DNA of 64,000 bases from Cerrena zonata (lineage: Eukaryota; Basidiomycota; Agaricomycetes; Polyporales; Cerrenaceae), in the NCBI GenBank assembly GCA_038087015.1, contig JASBNA010000049.1:124001-188000 (forward strand). The letters are read 5' to 3'. The position numbers and the translations under genes were made by a program. Positions 9,469 to 18,869 of this stretch are shown here, piece by piece; the first letter of the stretch is position 1; the number at the start of each line of letters is the position of its first letter. Under the pieces are notes generated by a model. That model was not told the DNA's origin and did no database searches. It saw nothing but the letters and a program-made list of their open reading frames with translations.

Positions 9469-11448
9469 ATGGGTATTTTGGGAACATCAGCTAGTGAAGA
9501 AGCAGAATTGAGACAAGCAGCTCTTGGTTCTGGTCAATCAGGTCATCGTCCAAGACAATCGGTGGATGCTTCGTCCGGATATACGTCGTCAGGATATGAA
9601 ACGGCTGAAGATTACGAATCCGAGGTTGATGCTGAGGCCGGACATAATTCGGAGAATGGTTACGATGCTGGGAGTATAAAAGCTAATCAAGATCCTTTGA
9701 ATGATGATGTTGATGCCATTGGAACTAAAAAGATGTCTGATACTGTGAATAATACTAGTGAAAGTTCTTCAATTAAAGATCTTCCAAGTAATGCTGTTCC
9801 TCAACGCAATAATGAAGAATATAATGAAGAAGAATTAAGACGTGAATTGAGTAATCGTACTTATGATGAAGCTGTTAATGAAGATATTTTAAGAACTTAT
9901 TCACAACATTCTAAACAAGCAAATGACGGAGCTATTGATATTAAAGATTTGGATTGGGACAGTCCAAGTGATCCAGATAATCCTCAAAATTGGCCCAAAT
10001 GGAAAAAATGGTTTATTACCATGACTGTTGCTAACGTTTGTTTATGTGTTAGTTTAGGTTCTTCTCTTTATGTTAGTGGAGTTCCAGAAATTATGCAAAA
10101 ATTTCAAAAATCTCAAGAGCTTTGTCTTTCAGGTTTAACTTTCTATCTTCTTGGTTTAGGCCTTGGTCCAGTTTTAATGGCTCCTCTTTCTGAAATCATT
10201 GGTCGTCAACCTGTTTATATGTTTAGTTTCCCAGTTTCCATGTTATTTACTATGGGGGTTGGTCTTGCTAAAAATATAAGAACAATTTTAATTTTAAGAT
10301 TTTTCTGTGGTTATATTGCATCTCCTGCTTTATCAATTGCTGCTGGTACTATTTCCGATTTATGGGGACATTCGCCTCAAGAAATGTCTATTGCAGTTGC
10401 ATTATTTTGTGTTGCTCCATTTTTAGGTCCAGTTATTGGTCCAATTGTTGGTGGGTTTGCAGCTCAAGAAAAAGGCTGGGAATGGACAATGTGGGTTTCT
10501 CTTATGTTTTCAGGTGCTGTTTTACCATTTTTATTACTTTGTCCAGAAACTTTAAAACATATTATCTTAGCTAGAAGAGCTAAAAAGAGAGGTATTAAAT
10601 TAAACCATCCACAATTAGATTGGAATTTTTTCAAATCAATTATTACTGTAACTTTATTAAAACCACTTAAAATGTTAGTTGTGGAACCAATTGTTTCATT
10701 ATTATCAATCTATATTGCTTTTATTTTTGCAGTTTTATTTGGATTTTTTGAAGCATTACCAATTATCTTTAGAGGGGTCCATCACTTCACTCTTGGTAAT
10801 TCTGGTTTACCATTTATTGCTGTTGGTCTTGGATTAATTGTTGGGGTTATCTTTTACATTATTTTGGATGTTACTATTGCATTTCCTAAAAATCCTGACG
10901 GAACTAGAGGTAAAAGGGACGCTGATGGTAATCCAGTTTTTGATCCACCAGAGAAAAAATTATTGGTTGGTAAAATCGGAGCATTTTGTTTACCAATATC
11001 ATTATTTTGGTTAGGATGGACTGGTAAATTTGAATCAGTTCATTGGATGGCACCAACTGCTGCCGGATTCCCATTTGGTTTTGGTTTAATTTTAGTATTT
11101 TTTTCAGTTGTTTTATATTTTTCAATGGCATTCCCTCCATTATCAGTTGCTTCAGCATTAGCTGCAAATAATTTATTACGTTATATATTGGCAAGTGTTT
11201 TCCCATTATTCACTGTTCAAATGTATGATCGTTTGAATATTGGATGGGCATCATCAGTATTTGCATTCATTTCATTAGCCATGGTACCATTACCATTTAT
11301 ATTTGGGAAATGGGGCCCAGGTTTTAGAGCCAAATCCCAATACGGATATGCAGCATATTTTAAACAATTACAAGCTTCTAAAAAAACTGAATCAGATAAT
11401 GATACAGCAAATGAATCAAGTTCTGAACCAATTGAACGTAAAGTGTGA
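9469..11448 (+). CDS. MFS multidrug/polyamine exporter (DHA1; TPO1/FLU1-like)
   Basis: The 659-residue protein has a long acidic cytoplasmic N-terminus (about 175 residues), then the family signature DPDNPQNWPKWKKW and 12 predicted membrane segments. SLYVSGVPEIM in TM1, the loop 2-3 motif APLSEIIGRQPVY and PVIGPIVGGF in TM5 place it with Tpo1/Flu1-type H+ antiporters that export polyamines, fluconazole-like drugs or organic acids at the plasma membrane. Start 9469 is the first ATG; the frame continues upstream only to a GTG. The C-terminus is short and hydrophilic. The exact substrate cannot be read from sequence. Convergent with the MAPKK gene across a 13-bp repeat array. Confidence 0.88.
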   Translation: MGILGTSASEEAELRQAALGSGQSGHRPRQSVDASSGYTSSGYETAEDYESEVDAEAGHNSENGYDAGSIKANQDPLNDDVDAIGTKKMSDTVNNTSESSSIKDLPSNAVPQRNNEEYNEEELRRELSNRTYDEAVNEDILRTYSQHSKQANDGAIDIKDLDWDSPSDPDNPQNWPKWKKWFITMTVANVCLCVSLGSSLYVSGVPEIMQKFQKSQELCLSGLTFYLLGLGLGPVLMAPLSEIIGRQPVYMFSFPVSMLFTMGVGLAKNIRTILILRFFCGYIASPALSIAAGTISDLWGHSPQEMSIAVALFCVAPFLGPVIGPIVGGFAAQEKGWEWTMWVSLMFSGAVLPFLLLCPETLKHIILARRAKKRGIKLNHPQLDWNFFKSIITVTLLKPLKMLVVEPIVSLLSIYIAFIFAVLFGFFEALPIIFRGVHHFTLGNSGLPFIAVGLGLIVGVIFYIILDVTIAFPKNPDGTRGKRDADGNPVFDPPEKKLLVGKIGAFCLPISLFWLGWTGKFESVHWMAPTAAGFPFGFGLILVFFSVVLYFSMAFPPLSVASALAANNLLRYILASVFPLFTVQMYDRLNIGWASSVFAFISLAMVPLPFIFGKWGPGFRAKSQYGYAAYFKQLQASKKTESDNDTANESSSEPIERKV

Positions 11449-11462
11449 GTGTATGTAAATTA

Positions 11463-11678
11463 ATAACTAATATAATAAACTAATATAATAAACTAATATA
11501 ATAAACTAATATTATAAACTAATATAATAAACTAATATAATAAACTAATATAATAATACTAATATAATAAACTAATATAATAATACTAATATAATAAACT
11601 AATATAATAATACTAGTATAATAAACTAATATAATAATACTAATATAATAATACTAATATAATTATACTAACATAGGC
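11463..11678. repeat. AT-rich tandem array (about 13-bp unit) between convergent genes
   Basis: The unit is roughly AACTAATATAATA, repeated about 17 times with occasional one-base length changes and single substitutions. It fills nearly all of the space between the transporter stop and the MAPKK stop. Composition is almost pure A/T. Confidence 0.9.
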
Positions 11679-11701
11679 TAATATAAGCAGATACAAGTTT
11701 A

Positions 11702-13210
11702 TTATTTTTTATCCGGACCAGATTCATATTTGTTTTTATGTAACTTTCTAATTTTTTTAGCCCAAATTTTAACATCTTTATCAAAATAGCCCGATTGGAC
11801 GTTTTTCAAAAATCCATTTTTATCATTTAGTAAATCCCAAGGAGATTTTCTTAAATTATCATCTTTAATTAGACAAGAATCGACGAAATTACATAAATCA
11901 TCATCGAATTTTTCCCCATTTGAATTCAATTTGTTTTTCAAAGAAGGAGGAGTTTCATTAACAATTCTTTGTAATAAATCCAAAATACCTTCTGGACCTT
12001 TTGGAATATCATCATCATTTGAGTCATCGGCCCAAATCGATTTACCCGTAGCCAATTCAATTAGCATTAATCCCATTGACCAGATATCTGATTTGATGCC
12101 ATAATTTAAACCTTGAATTCTTTCAGGAGACATATAAGTAGAAGTCCCAACAAAAGTATCAGCCATTGCTAAAGAATTAGTTAATTCTCTGCTTACCCCA
12201 AAATCACATAATTTAAAATCCCCCTTATGGGTCATTAAGACATTTGAAGGTTTAATATCTCGATGAATAATTTTATGATTAGTATATAAATAACATAAAC
12301 CATTTAATATAGCAAAAGATAATTTTTTCAAGACATGAATAGGGAAATGTTTTGGTTTTGATAATTCTAAAATTTTATCTAAAGAACCACAATTACAATA
12401 TTCCATACAAATTACTATAGTATTATTATTATTTATAAAAGCACCATAGAATTCAATGATATAAGGAGAATGGCACTCATGTAAAATTCTTAGTTCTCTA
12501 ATGATTTGAGTTTGTATAACTGTTTTCAGATCAATATGAATGATTTTTTTAGCCATTGTCTTTTGAGTAGGGATATGTAAAATTTTTGAAACTGTACCTG
12601 AGTTACCAGAACCCAAATTTTTAAGAGTGACCAAGTCATCGTTGTTTAGTTTGATAGACAGGGTTGTTGATATGGGACTATTCAATTGTTGAGGAGATGC
12701 ATTTGAAGTTGGGGATGATGATGATTTCGTTGGACTAATGGAAGAGATGATGGTTTGTTTTTTACGGTGGATTAAAGGTACTGGAACTGATTGTTTTTGA
12801 TAATTTGCCGAAGTTGAATTTGAATTTTGTTTAATAATGTTATAATTTTCTTTTTCTTTTAATTTTTCATTCAAGTTTAAATCATCCAATTGATTTATTA
12901 TATTTTTAGTTGATGATTTATTTTCTGGATCGATATTCCGATTAATGGGTTTATGGTTTAAGTTGAGTAAAGGAGCCGGTCTTATTTTAACTGTTTGGGG
13001 TCTAATTGATTTTGGAGTTTCCTTAAAATCATTTGAAGGAGGTGCTGGGGAAGATTCAAGACTTAATTTTTTAAAATTTTTTCTTTTCAAAGTTTTCGAT
13101 TGTAAGATATTTTCTTCCAGCAGGGATTCCTTAACATCGTTCAATTGACGGTACGGATGCTGTTTGGGAGGAGGAGGAGCACGGTCCTTGGGGATATACA
13201 TATCAGACAT
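11702..13210 (-). CDS. STE7: MAP kinase kinase of the pheromone/filamentation cascade (STE7/HST7-like)
   Basis: This 502-residue protein is a dual-specificity kinase. The kinase domain spans about residues 185-480: glycine loop GSGNSGTV, the VAIK-type lysine in AKKIIH, catalytic HRDIKPSN, DFG in KLCDFGVS, and TYMSPERIQG. GSLDKIL and GILDLLQRIVNE are typical of Ste7 rather than Mkk1/2 or Pbs2. The activation loop reads TNSLAMADTFVGT, with a Ser/Thr pair for MAPKKK phosphorylation. The N-terminal half is Ser/Pro-rich with basic clusters such as RKNFKK that may serve as MAPK docking sites. ATG at 13210 is the first ATG; ten extra codons upstream start from TTG after a stop. Confidence 0.9.
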   Translation of the reverse strand: MSDMYIPKDRAPPPPKQHPYRQLNDVKESLLEENILQSKTLKRKNFKKLSLESSPAPPSNDFKETPKSIRPQTVKIRPAPLLNLNHKPINRNIDPENKSSTKNIINQLDDLNLNEKLKEKENYNIIKQNSNSTSANYQKQSVPVPLIHRKKQTIISSISPTKSSSSPTSNASPQQLNSPISTTLSIKLNNDDLVTLKNLGSGNSGTVSKILHIPTQKTMAKKIIHIDLKTVIQTQIIRELRILHECHSPYIIEFYGAFINNNNTIVICMEYCNCGSLDKILELSKPKHFPIHVLKKLSFAILNGLCYLYTNHKIIHRDIKPSNVLMTHKGDFKLCDFGVSRELTNSLAMADTFVGTSTYMSPERIQGLNYGIKSDIWSMGLMLIELATGKSIWADDSNDDDIPKGPEGILDLLQRIVNETPPSLKNKLNSNGEKFDDDLCNFVDSCLIKDDNLRKSPWDLLNDKNGFLKNVQSGYFDKDVKIWAKKIRKLHKNKYESGPDKK

Positions 13211-13362
13211 GGTTCTAGGGTGTTGTTGTCTTCTTCTCAATTAAAGCACTGTTCAAAAAAAGTTATCCTTTTGACGATTTAGCACTTGCACTAACAAATA
13301 TACAATACAAATAATAAATACAAGATAAATTATGCAAACTTTTATTATTAACAAACTATATA

Positions 13363-14727
13363 TTACTGGCCGGAGGTGCCAGGAGCTATGGAGGGATGTT
13401 GGCTAACGGCCATGCTATTGCCAAAGTCGGTTAGGTTGGTTGAGTTATTGCGAAAGCGATTTTGCATCATCAACTGTTGTTGGGGTTGGAGTAAGACCTG
13501 GTCGGTAGGAGGAGGTGCCGAAGTTGTAGTTGAGGTGGGAGCCGCGGGCATGAACACCGGCTGGGGTAAGTACTGCTGGTCCAAGTTGTAGTGGATATTC
13601 CCGTCCAACATTTGTTGTTGTAGTTGGGCCTGGAGTTGTGCTTGGGCCTGGAGTTGCAATTGGGCCTGGGCCTGGACCTGGGCCTGAACTTGGGCCTGTA
13701 CTTGGGCCTGGGCCAATAGCTGGGCTTGTTGCAAGTGGTGGACTTGGACCAGTTGGATTGGTTGGACCAATGGTTGGTGTAGCGGGATATTGGGAGATTT
13801 TGAATTTGATTGATTTAATTTCTTCTTACGATTCCGACAATTGGAACAGACCTTATGTTTGCCGTGATCGATTGGATCCAACGATTTAGCACAACGATTA
13901 CAATTACCCATTTTTTCCAAGTTAGTTCTTCTAATCTTGTCATTTTCTCTACATCGTTGGCAAACCTTGTAACTTGTTCTCTGCGAGGGATTTGAAGAGT
14001 CCTTTTCGTTACCAGTAATGATGGAAGCGTCCAAGGGCCCGGAGCAATGGACGCATTTGCCCTGGGCAGCCCGATTGGCCTTTCTTGTTCGTAGATTAGC
14101 TCTACAACCGGGACACAAGACAAACTTCTGTTCATCGGGAGGGATTTCAGCACCACATCTTCGACAAGCGCCGTGTTTTTCCTTTGTTTTCTTCTGCCAA
14201 CGTCGACTACGATGGCGTTGTAAGTCCCGGCAGTGCTGGCAGAGTTTATATATCTTGGGCTCCACCAACGGCTTGGAGCCGGCGGCGGCCTGCGGAATGA
14301 TGATTGGCTGGTCAAACTCTTTTTTGCAGCGGGAACAGCTGCTTCGAAACGACTCGGTGGCCTGGTCGGACTTGATACTGTTGACCGGGCTCGAGAGATC
14401 GCTCGACTGGGACGAGTGGCTCAACCGGTGGGTGTTGAGCGGATGGAGGTGGTTGGGCAGTGGTTCGAGCGGGCTGATCTGCTCGTGGTCCAAGTTGTTG
14501 ACTAGCTGCTGCTGGATGTGGAGCGGGGGGATGGGCGCCATGAGGCCCTTGTCACCACTGGTGGTGGTGTTACCACCAGTGGTGGTAACACCATTACTGG
14601 TAGTAATACTGGCGGTGTTACCAGTGCTGGAATGATCAAACTCAAACTGGGGAACCATGGGCGGAACATGCAACTGAGGCGACTTGTAGGAGTCGACTCC
14701 TAGAAACTGGTGATCCATACTTAGCAT
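13363..14727 (-). CDS. Zinc-module DNA-binding regulator with four CxxC pairs (Wor3-like)
   Basis: The 454-residue protein has four consecutive modules, each with two CxxC pairs followed by a basic stretch (about residues 130-310): CSRC/CQHCRD, CRRC/CPGCRA, CVHC/CQRCRE and CNRC/CSNCRN. Each could bind zinc, and the Arg-rich tails suit DNA contact. A Gln/Ala repeat (QAQVQAQVQAQV-like, about residues 335-370) and Ser/Thr/Gly-rich flanks look like activation regions. The layout resembles Candida Wor3, a white-opaque regulator with a fungal-specific DNA-binding domain; I rate that as probable, not proven. Codon use is richer in G/C than in the neighbours. The 2.2 kb repeat-filled upstream region is unusual for this window and may be regulatory. 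Confidence 0.6.
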   Translation of the reverse strand: MLSMDHQFLGVDSYKSPQLHVPPMVPQFEFDHSSTGNTASITTSNGVTTTGGNTTTSGDKGLMAPIPPLHIQQQLVNNLDHEQISPLEPLPNHLHPLNTHRLSHSSQSSDLSSPVNSIKSDQATESFRSSCSRCKKEFDQPIIIPQAAAGSKPLVEPKIYKLCQHCRDLQRHRSRRWQKKTKEKHGACRRCGAEIPPDEQKFVLCPGCRANLRTRKANRAAQGKCVHCSGPLDASIITGNEKDSSNPSQRTSYKVCQRCRENDKIRRTNLEKMGNCNRCAKSLDPIDHGKHKVCSNCRNRKKKLNQSNSKSPNIPLHQPLVQPIQLVQVHHLQQAQLLAQAQVQAQVQAQVQAQAQLQLQAQAQLQAQLQQQMLDGNIHYNLDQQYLPQPVFMPAAPTSTTTSAPPPTDQVLLQPQQQLMMQNRFRNNSTNLTDFGNSMAVSQHPSIAPGTSGQ

Positions 14728-16996
14728 AAGGAACCCGCAATACCAATAATCCCCAATGTCAAGATGTTATATAAAATATCAAACCCAGAGCAATAGACGT
14801 GGGGTTGTCAAAATATTTCAGGTACAACCCGTCAAAAAAGGTTGTTGTAGGCTGAGCGCACAAGATTGTCACAGCCTCGCCCTCCGACTGACAGGTCACG
14901 TGCAGCGCCCACCCACCCACACCCCCCGGGTATCAATAGCCCTGATGATGTCATCAACATAGCCCTGACACTCATTACGAAAACCTTGAGTTTGTGGTTG
15001 GAGATCCGTTTCCTGTTTGTGTTTGTTTGTGTTTGTTTGTGTTTATGTTTGATATTGACAGATTACCTTTGTATTGATGTATTGACCTTTGTATTGATGT
15101 ATTGACCTTTGTATTGATGTATTGACCTTTGTATTGATGTATTGACGTATTGACGTATGATAGTATGATAGTATATAAAAGTATATTATATTTAATAGTA
15201 TATGATAGTATATTATATGATAGTATATTATATTTAATAGTATATGATAGTAAATGATAGTATATTATATTTAATAGTACATGATAGTATATGATAGTAT
15301 ATTATATTTGATAGTATATTATACTTAATAGTATATAATAGTATATGATAGTGTGATAGTATATTATATATGATAGTATATTATATATGATAGTATATGA
15401 TAGTATATGATAGTATGTTAGTATGATAGTTATGATATTTGATAGTATATTAATGAGTTGTATGTTTAGACTTGAATGGTAGATGTGGAGGCTAGTGTGA
15501 ATAGGGTATGCTTTAGTGATGGTTTCTCAGGTGCACTCTATGAGTTACTACTATGAGTTACTGCTATGAGTTACTGCTATGAGTTACTGCTATGAGTTAC
15601 TGCTATGAGTTACTGCTATGAGTTACTGCTATGAGTTTATAGTATGACTTTACTCAAGTTACTTGTATGAGTTAGTGAGCTTACTTGAGCTTACCGGGAT
15701 TGAATTGAGTTTACTGAGTTTACTATGACTTACTACTACTACTACTACTATAAGTTTACTTGAGCTTAGTGTAAGTTTACTTGAGCTTTGTATAACTTCA
15801 CTAGAGCTTAGTATAACTTTACTAGAGCTTAGTATAACTTTACTAGAGCTTACATGATAGTTAAATGATTTACAAGAATTGAGCTTACTTGACTTTACTG
15901 ACTTTACTACTATGAGCTTACTTGACTTTACTGAGTTTAATAGAGTTTACTGAGTTTAATAGAGTTTACTGAGTTTACTAGAGCTTACTTGAGTTTACTA
16001 GAGCTTACTTAAGTTTACTAGAGCTTACTTAAGTTTACTAGAGCTTACTTGAGCTTACTAGTATAAGTTACTTGACTTTACTTGACTTTACTACCATGAG
16101 CTTACTAGTACAAGTTTACTTGAGTCTACTGAGCTTACTTGAGTCTACTGACTTTACTCGCTTTAGTTCTATGAACTTACTAGTATAAGTTTACTGAGTT
16201 TACTAGTTGAATGATTTACTTCTATTACTTTACTTCTATTACTTTACTCTATTACTTTACTTTACTTCTATTACTTTACTCTATTACTTTACTCTATTAC
16301 TTTACTTTACTTCTATTACTTTACTCTATTACTTTACTTCTATTACGTTAATTCTATTACTTTAATTCTGTGTTTTACTTCTATGTTTTACTTCTATGTT
16401 TTACTTCTATATTTTACTTCTATGACTTTACTCGTGAGTTTATTACTATTGAGTAGTCGAATGATTGGAGCTTACTAGTGCTTACTAGTATGCTTCCGGG
16501 TATGAGTTACTAGAGCTTACTCGAGTAATGAGTTTACTTCTATGAGTTTACTTCTATGAGACTGAGTTTACTTCTATGAGTTTACTTCTATGAGACTGAG
16601 TTTACTGAGTTTACTTGTTGAATGATTTACTAGTTTACTTCTATGAGTTTACTGGAGTTCACGAGTATGAGCTCACTCGTGAGTTACTAGTGTGCTTCCT
16701 TGCTTACTAGTTGAATCATATACTAGTTGAATCATATACTACTATGAGTTTATGAGTTCATTGCCATTGAGTAGTCGTATGAGTTACTAGAGCTTACTCG
16801 TGAGTAGTCGAGTTATACTGGCTATTTTCTAAGCGTATATTTTCCAAATTAGTTGGTTACTTGGTTTGCTGGTATGGTCGTACTAGTATGAGTATATTGG
16901 TTTAATCGTCAACTGATGAAAGCCTGGTATACTAGGCGATACTTGTGATAGTTCATTGACTAAATGGTGGTAGTTTAAGTTTTGTATATTTCCTAT
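14728..16996. repeat. 2.2 kb gene-free region filled with degenerate short tandem repeats
   Basis: No open frame of note occurs in either strand between about 15105 and 16997. The left part (14728-14960) is unique sequence with a CACGTG at 14896-14901 and a C-rich CCCACCCACCCAC tract. Then come GTTTGTTTGT (15018-15045), a perfect 20-bp unit CCTTTGTATTGATGTATTGA four times (15066-15145), AT-rich TATGATAGTATATTA text (15160-15450), a 13-bp unit CTATGAGTTACTG about eight times (15538-15640), and from there to about 16800 a degenerate mosaic built on GAG(C/T)TTACT and TTACTTCTATTAC words. The region separates two minus-strand genes, so its right part is downstream of the DUF4536-like gene and its left part upstream of the zinc-module gene. 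Confidence 0.85.
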
Positions 16997-17287
16997 CTAT
17001 ATATAATTATTTAATAATGAAGTAACCACTTCTCCTCCTCTATAAGCACCCAACCCAACTAAACAAATGCCACCTCCCTTCACCGTCTTAACAAACCACA
17101 TGGGATGCTGCTTAGTACCAAACTTGGGCATCTTGCCAGTCTTGAAATCTTTGAAAATTAATCCACTAGCGAAAAAAATCCCTCCCCCAATACATAGAAT
17201 CGATTGAATGGCAGTACATGGGATGCATGGAGCCACCGGCTGGGAACTCGGAGGATTAAACACCTTAAGAATATTAGACTCGGGCAT
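16997..17287 (-). CDS. Small membrane protein, DUF4536-like (DMAC1/Dmo-type)
   Basis: The 96-residue product has a CIPC motif just before a glycine-rich membrane segment (SILCIGGGIFFASGLIF, about residues 28-46) and a second hydrophobic segment near residues 70-85. The C-x2-C plus Gly-rich helix layout resembles DUF4536 proteins (yeast Dmo-type mitochondrial proteins, animal DMAC1). The match is by pattern only. The ATG is the first in frame and the gene diverges from MGR3 by 94 bases. Location in the mitochondrial inner membrane is inferred from the family. Confidence 0.55.
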   Translation of the reverse strand: MPESNILKVFNPPSSQPVAPCIPCTAIQSILCIGGGIFFASGLIFKDFKTGKMPKFGTKQHPMWFVKTVKGGGICLVGLGAYRGGEVVTSLLNNYI

Positions 17288-17381
17288 CTTGATGAATAGC
17301 GTTGTATCTTCGCATTCAAATTTTTGAATTGCTCATTAACTTTTCTCTTTTCTCTCGTATAACAATTTCTTCTCTTAACCA

Positions 17382-18869
17382 ATGAATAGATTCACTCCAA
17401 GATCAATCAGATCCTTCAAACCTTACAGATCCTTGCGGATATGCAGACTGTACAACCAGCAGTACCGATACCAGCAATATCAAGAACTTCATAATCCAAC
17501 TAAAAGCCAAATGGGTAAGAATTTTTTAAAATTATTTGCTGGATTTATAGTAGTAACCGGATTTGCTTATTGGCAATGGTGGCCAAAACATACATTCCCA
17601 TCTCTGGTTGCTAAAATCTTAAGATTGGGATTATGGGCAGAATCAGATAAAGGAGAAAATGATTTTGAATTGGCATTGAAACATTATTTAGAAGCTTTAG
17701 AAGAATGTAAAAAACTCGAAATGGACGATTTAAGTGACGAATACACTGGAATTCAATTGAAAATTGCAGAAATGTATGAAAGATTGGGTAAATTAGATGA
17801 AGCTAATTTCATTTATAATGAAATATCAATTTTATACGTATCAGTATTAACTGCATCACCAGAATCAAAACAAGGATTAAGAGTTAAAAATTTAAATCAT
17901 CGTTGTCATTTGATTCAAAAAGATTTAAGATTATCAATTAAACTAGTGGAAAACGAACAGAAAAACCCTTCGCTTTCAAAAGCAATTCTTCAAACCCATT
18001 TAATTATTGCTCAAGATCAATTGGATCGTTTAATTGCCGTTCAAAATAAATTGAACGATGATAATTCAAACTCAAGTTTGATCACTCCTCCCTTCATCGA
18101 AGAGTTATTGACGGCTCAAGATTTATTGCAAGCAATTGCTGCTAGTCAAGGAGATTTGATTCTGGCAATTAATATTAATGGTAAAATGTTGGATACCATG
18201 AAGAATTTCAAGCAACCTCCTTTTAAAGCAATAAGAACCTCCTGTAATCTCGGCTCGCTACTTTATTTAAACTCGGAAGAGTGGGAAGCTAAAGAAATTC
18301 AGTTCCGTAAAAAAATCAATCTCGAATTGGGTGAAGATTTAAATCAATTAACTTATAAATTGAATAATAATAACCTTTCCTTCACTTTCAATGGTGATAA
18401 AGAATCTCTCGAGAGATTAATGAAGTTGGTTAAAGATAAAAACTCCTTGGCTGAAAATTACCTCAACGCAATCCATGAAAGATATAAGTATTTATTACAA
18501 TCAATTAAATGTTATCAGTTAACCATTGAATTGGGTGATTTAGAGAAAAAAAAATTGGAATCTTCAAAAAATTCAATGCTAGATGTTTCCGATAACGAAA
18601 TTCATGAATTATCCACCGCAGTTGAATTTGCAGCTTTAGCAACTTATGGTTCCGGGGTAATCCATTTACATCTAAGCGATTATGACTTAGCCGAAAGATT
18701 CTTCAGAGAAGCTAGAGTAAGAGCTAGGAATTGTAAATACGATGATTTGATGCCGGAAATTGAAAGAGAACTAAATAAAGTCTTTGATGAACGTAAAAAA
18801 TTGAAAGATCCTTCGACTAATGCTTCTCCATCTCAAGATATCGAATTAGATATTCATTTAACTAAGTAA
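17382..18869 (+). CDS. MGR3: Mitochondrial i-AAA protease adaptor MGR3
   Basis: The 495-residue protein has an Arg-rich N-terminus without acidic residues (a mitochondrial presequence), one membrane segment (LKLFAGFIVVTGFAYWQWW, about residues 48-67) and a large C-terminal domain with TPR-like helical repeats. The WWPKHTFP motif directly after the membrane segment and AKILRLGLWAE are typical of Mgr3. With Mgr1 it helps Yme1 recognise unfolded inner-membrane substrates from the intermembrane-space side. ATG at 17382 supplies the presequence and is preferred over an internal Met at codon 44. Confidence 0.9.
   Translation: MNRFTPRSIRSFKPYRSLRICRLYNQQYRYQQYQELHNPTKSQMGKNFLKLFAGFIVVTGFAYWQWWPKHTFPSLVAKILRLGLWAESDKGENDFELALKHYLEALEECKKLEMDDLSDEYTGIQLKIAEMYERLGKLDEANFIYNEISILYVSVLTASPESKQGLRVKNLNHRCHLIQKDLRLSIKLVENEQKNPSLSKAILQTHLIIAQDQLDRLIAVQNKLNDDNSNSSLITPPFIEELLTAQDLLQAIAASQGDLILAININGKMLDTMKNFKQPPFKAIRTSCNLGSLLYLNSEEWEAKEIQFRKKINLELGEDLNQLTYKLNNNNLSFTFNGDKESLERLMKLVKDKNSLAENYLNAIHERYKYLLQSIKCYQLTIELGDLEKKKLESSKNSMLDVSDNEIHELSTAVEFAALATYGSGVIHLHLSDYDLAERFFREARVRARNCKYDDLMPEIERELNKVFDERKKLKDPSTNASPSQDIELDIHLTK

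Noticed and set aside
14018..14635. 205-codon plus-strand frame opposite the zinc-module gene
   Set aside because: It is the antisense of CxxC modules, with no domain of its own.
15538..15640. CRISPR-like regular repeat
   Set aside because: The units are contiguous with no spacers and the genome is eukaryotic. It is a simple tandem repeat.
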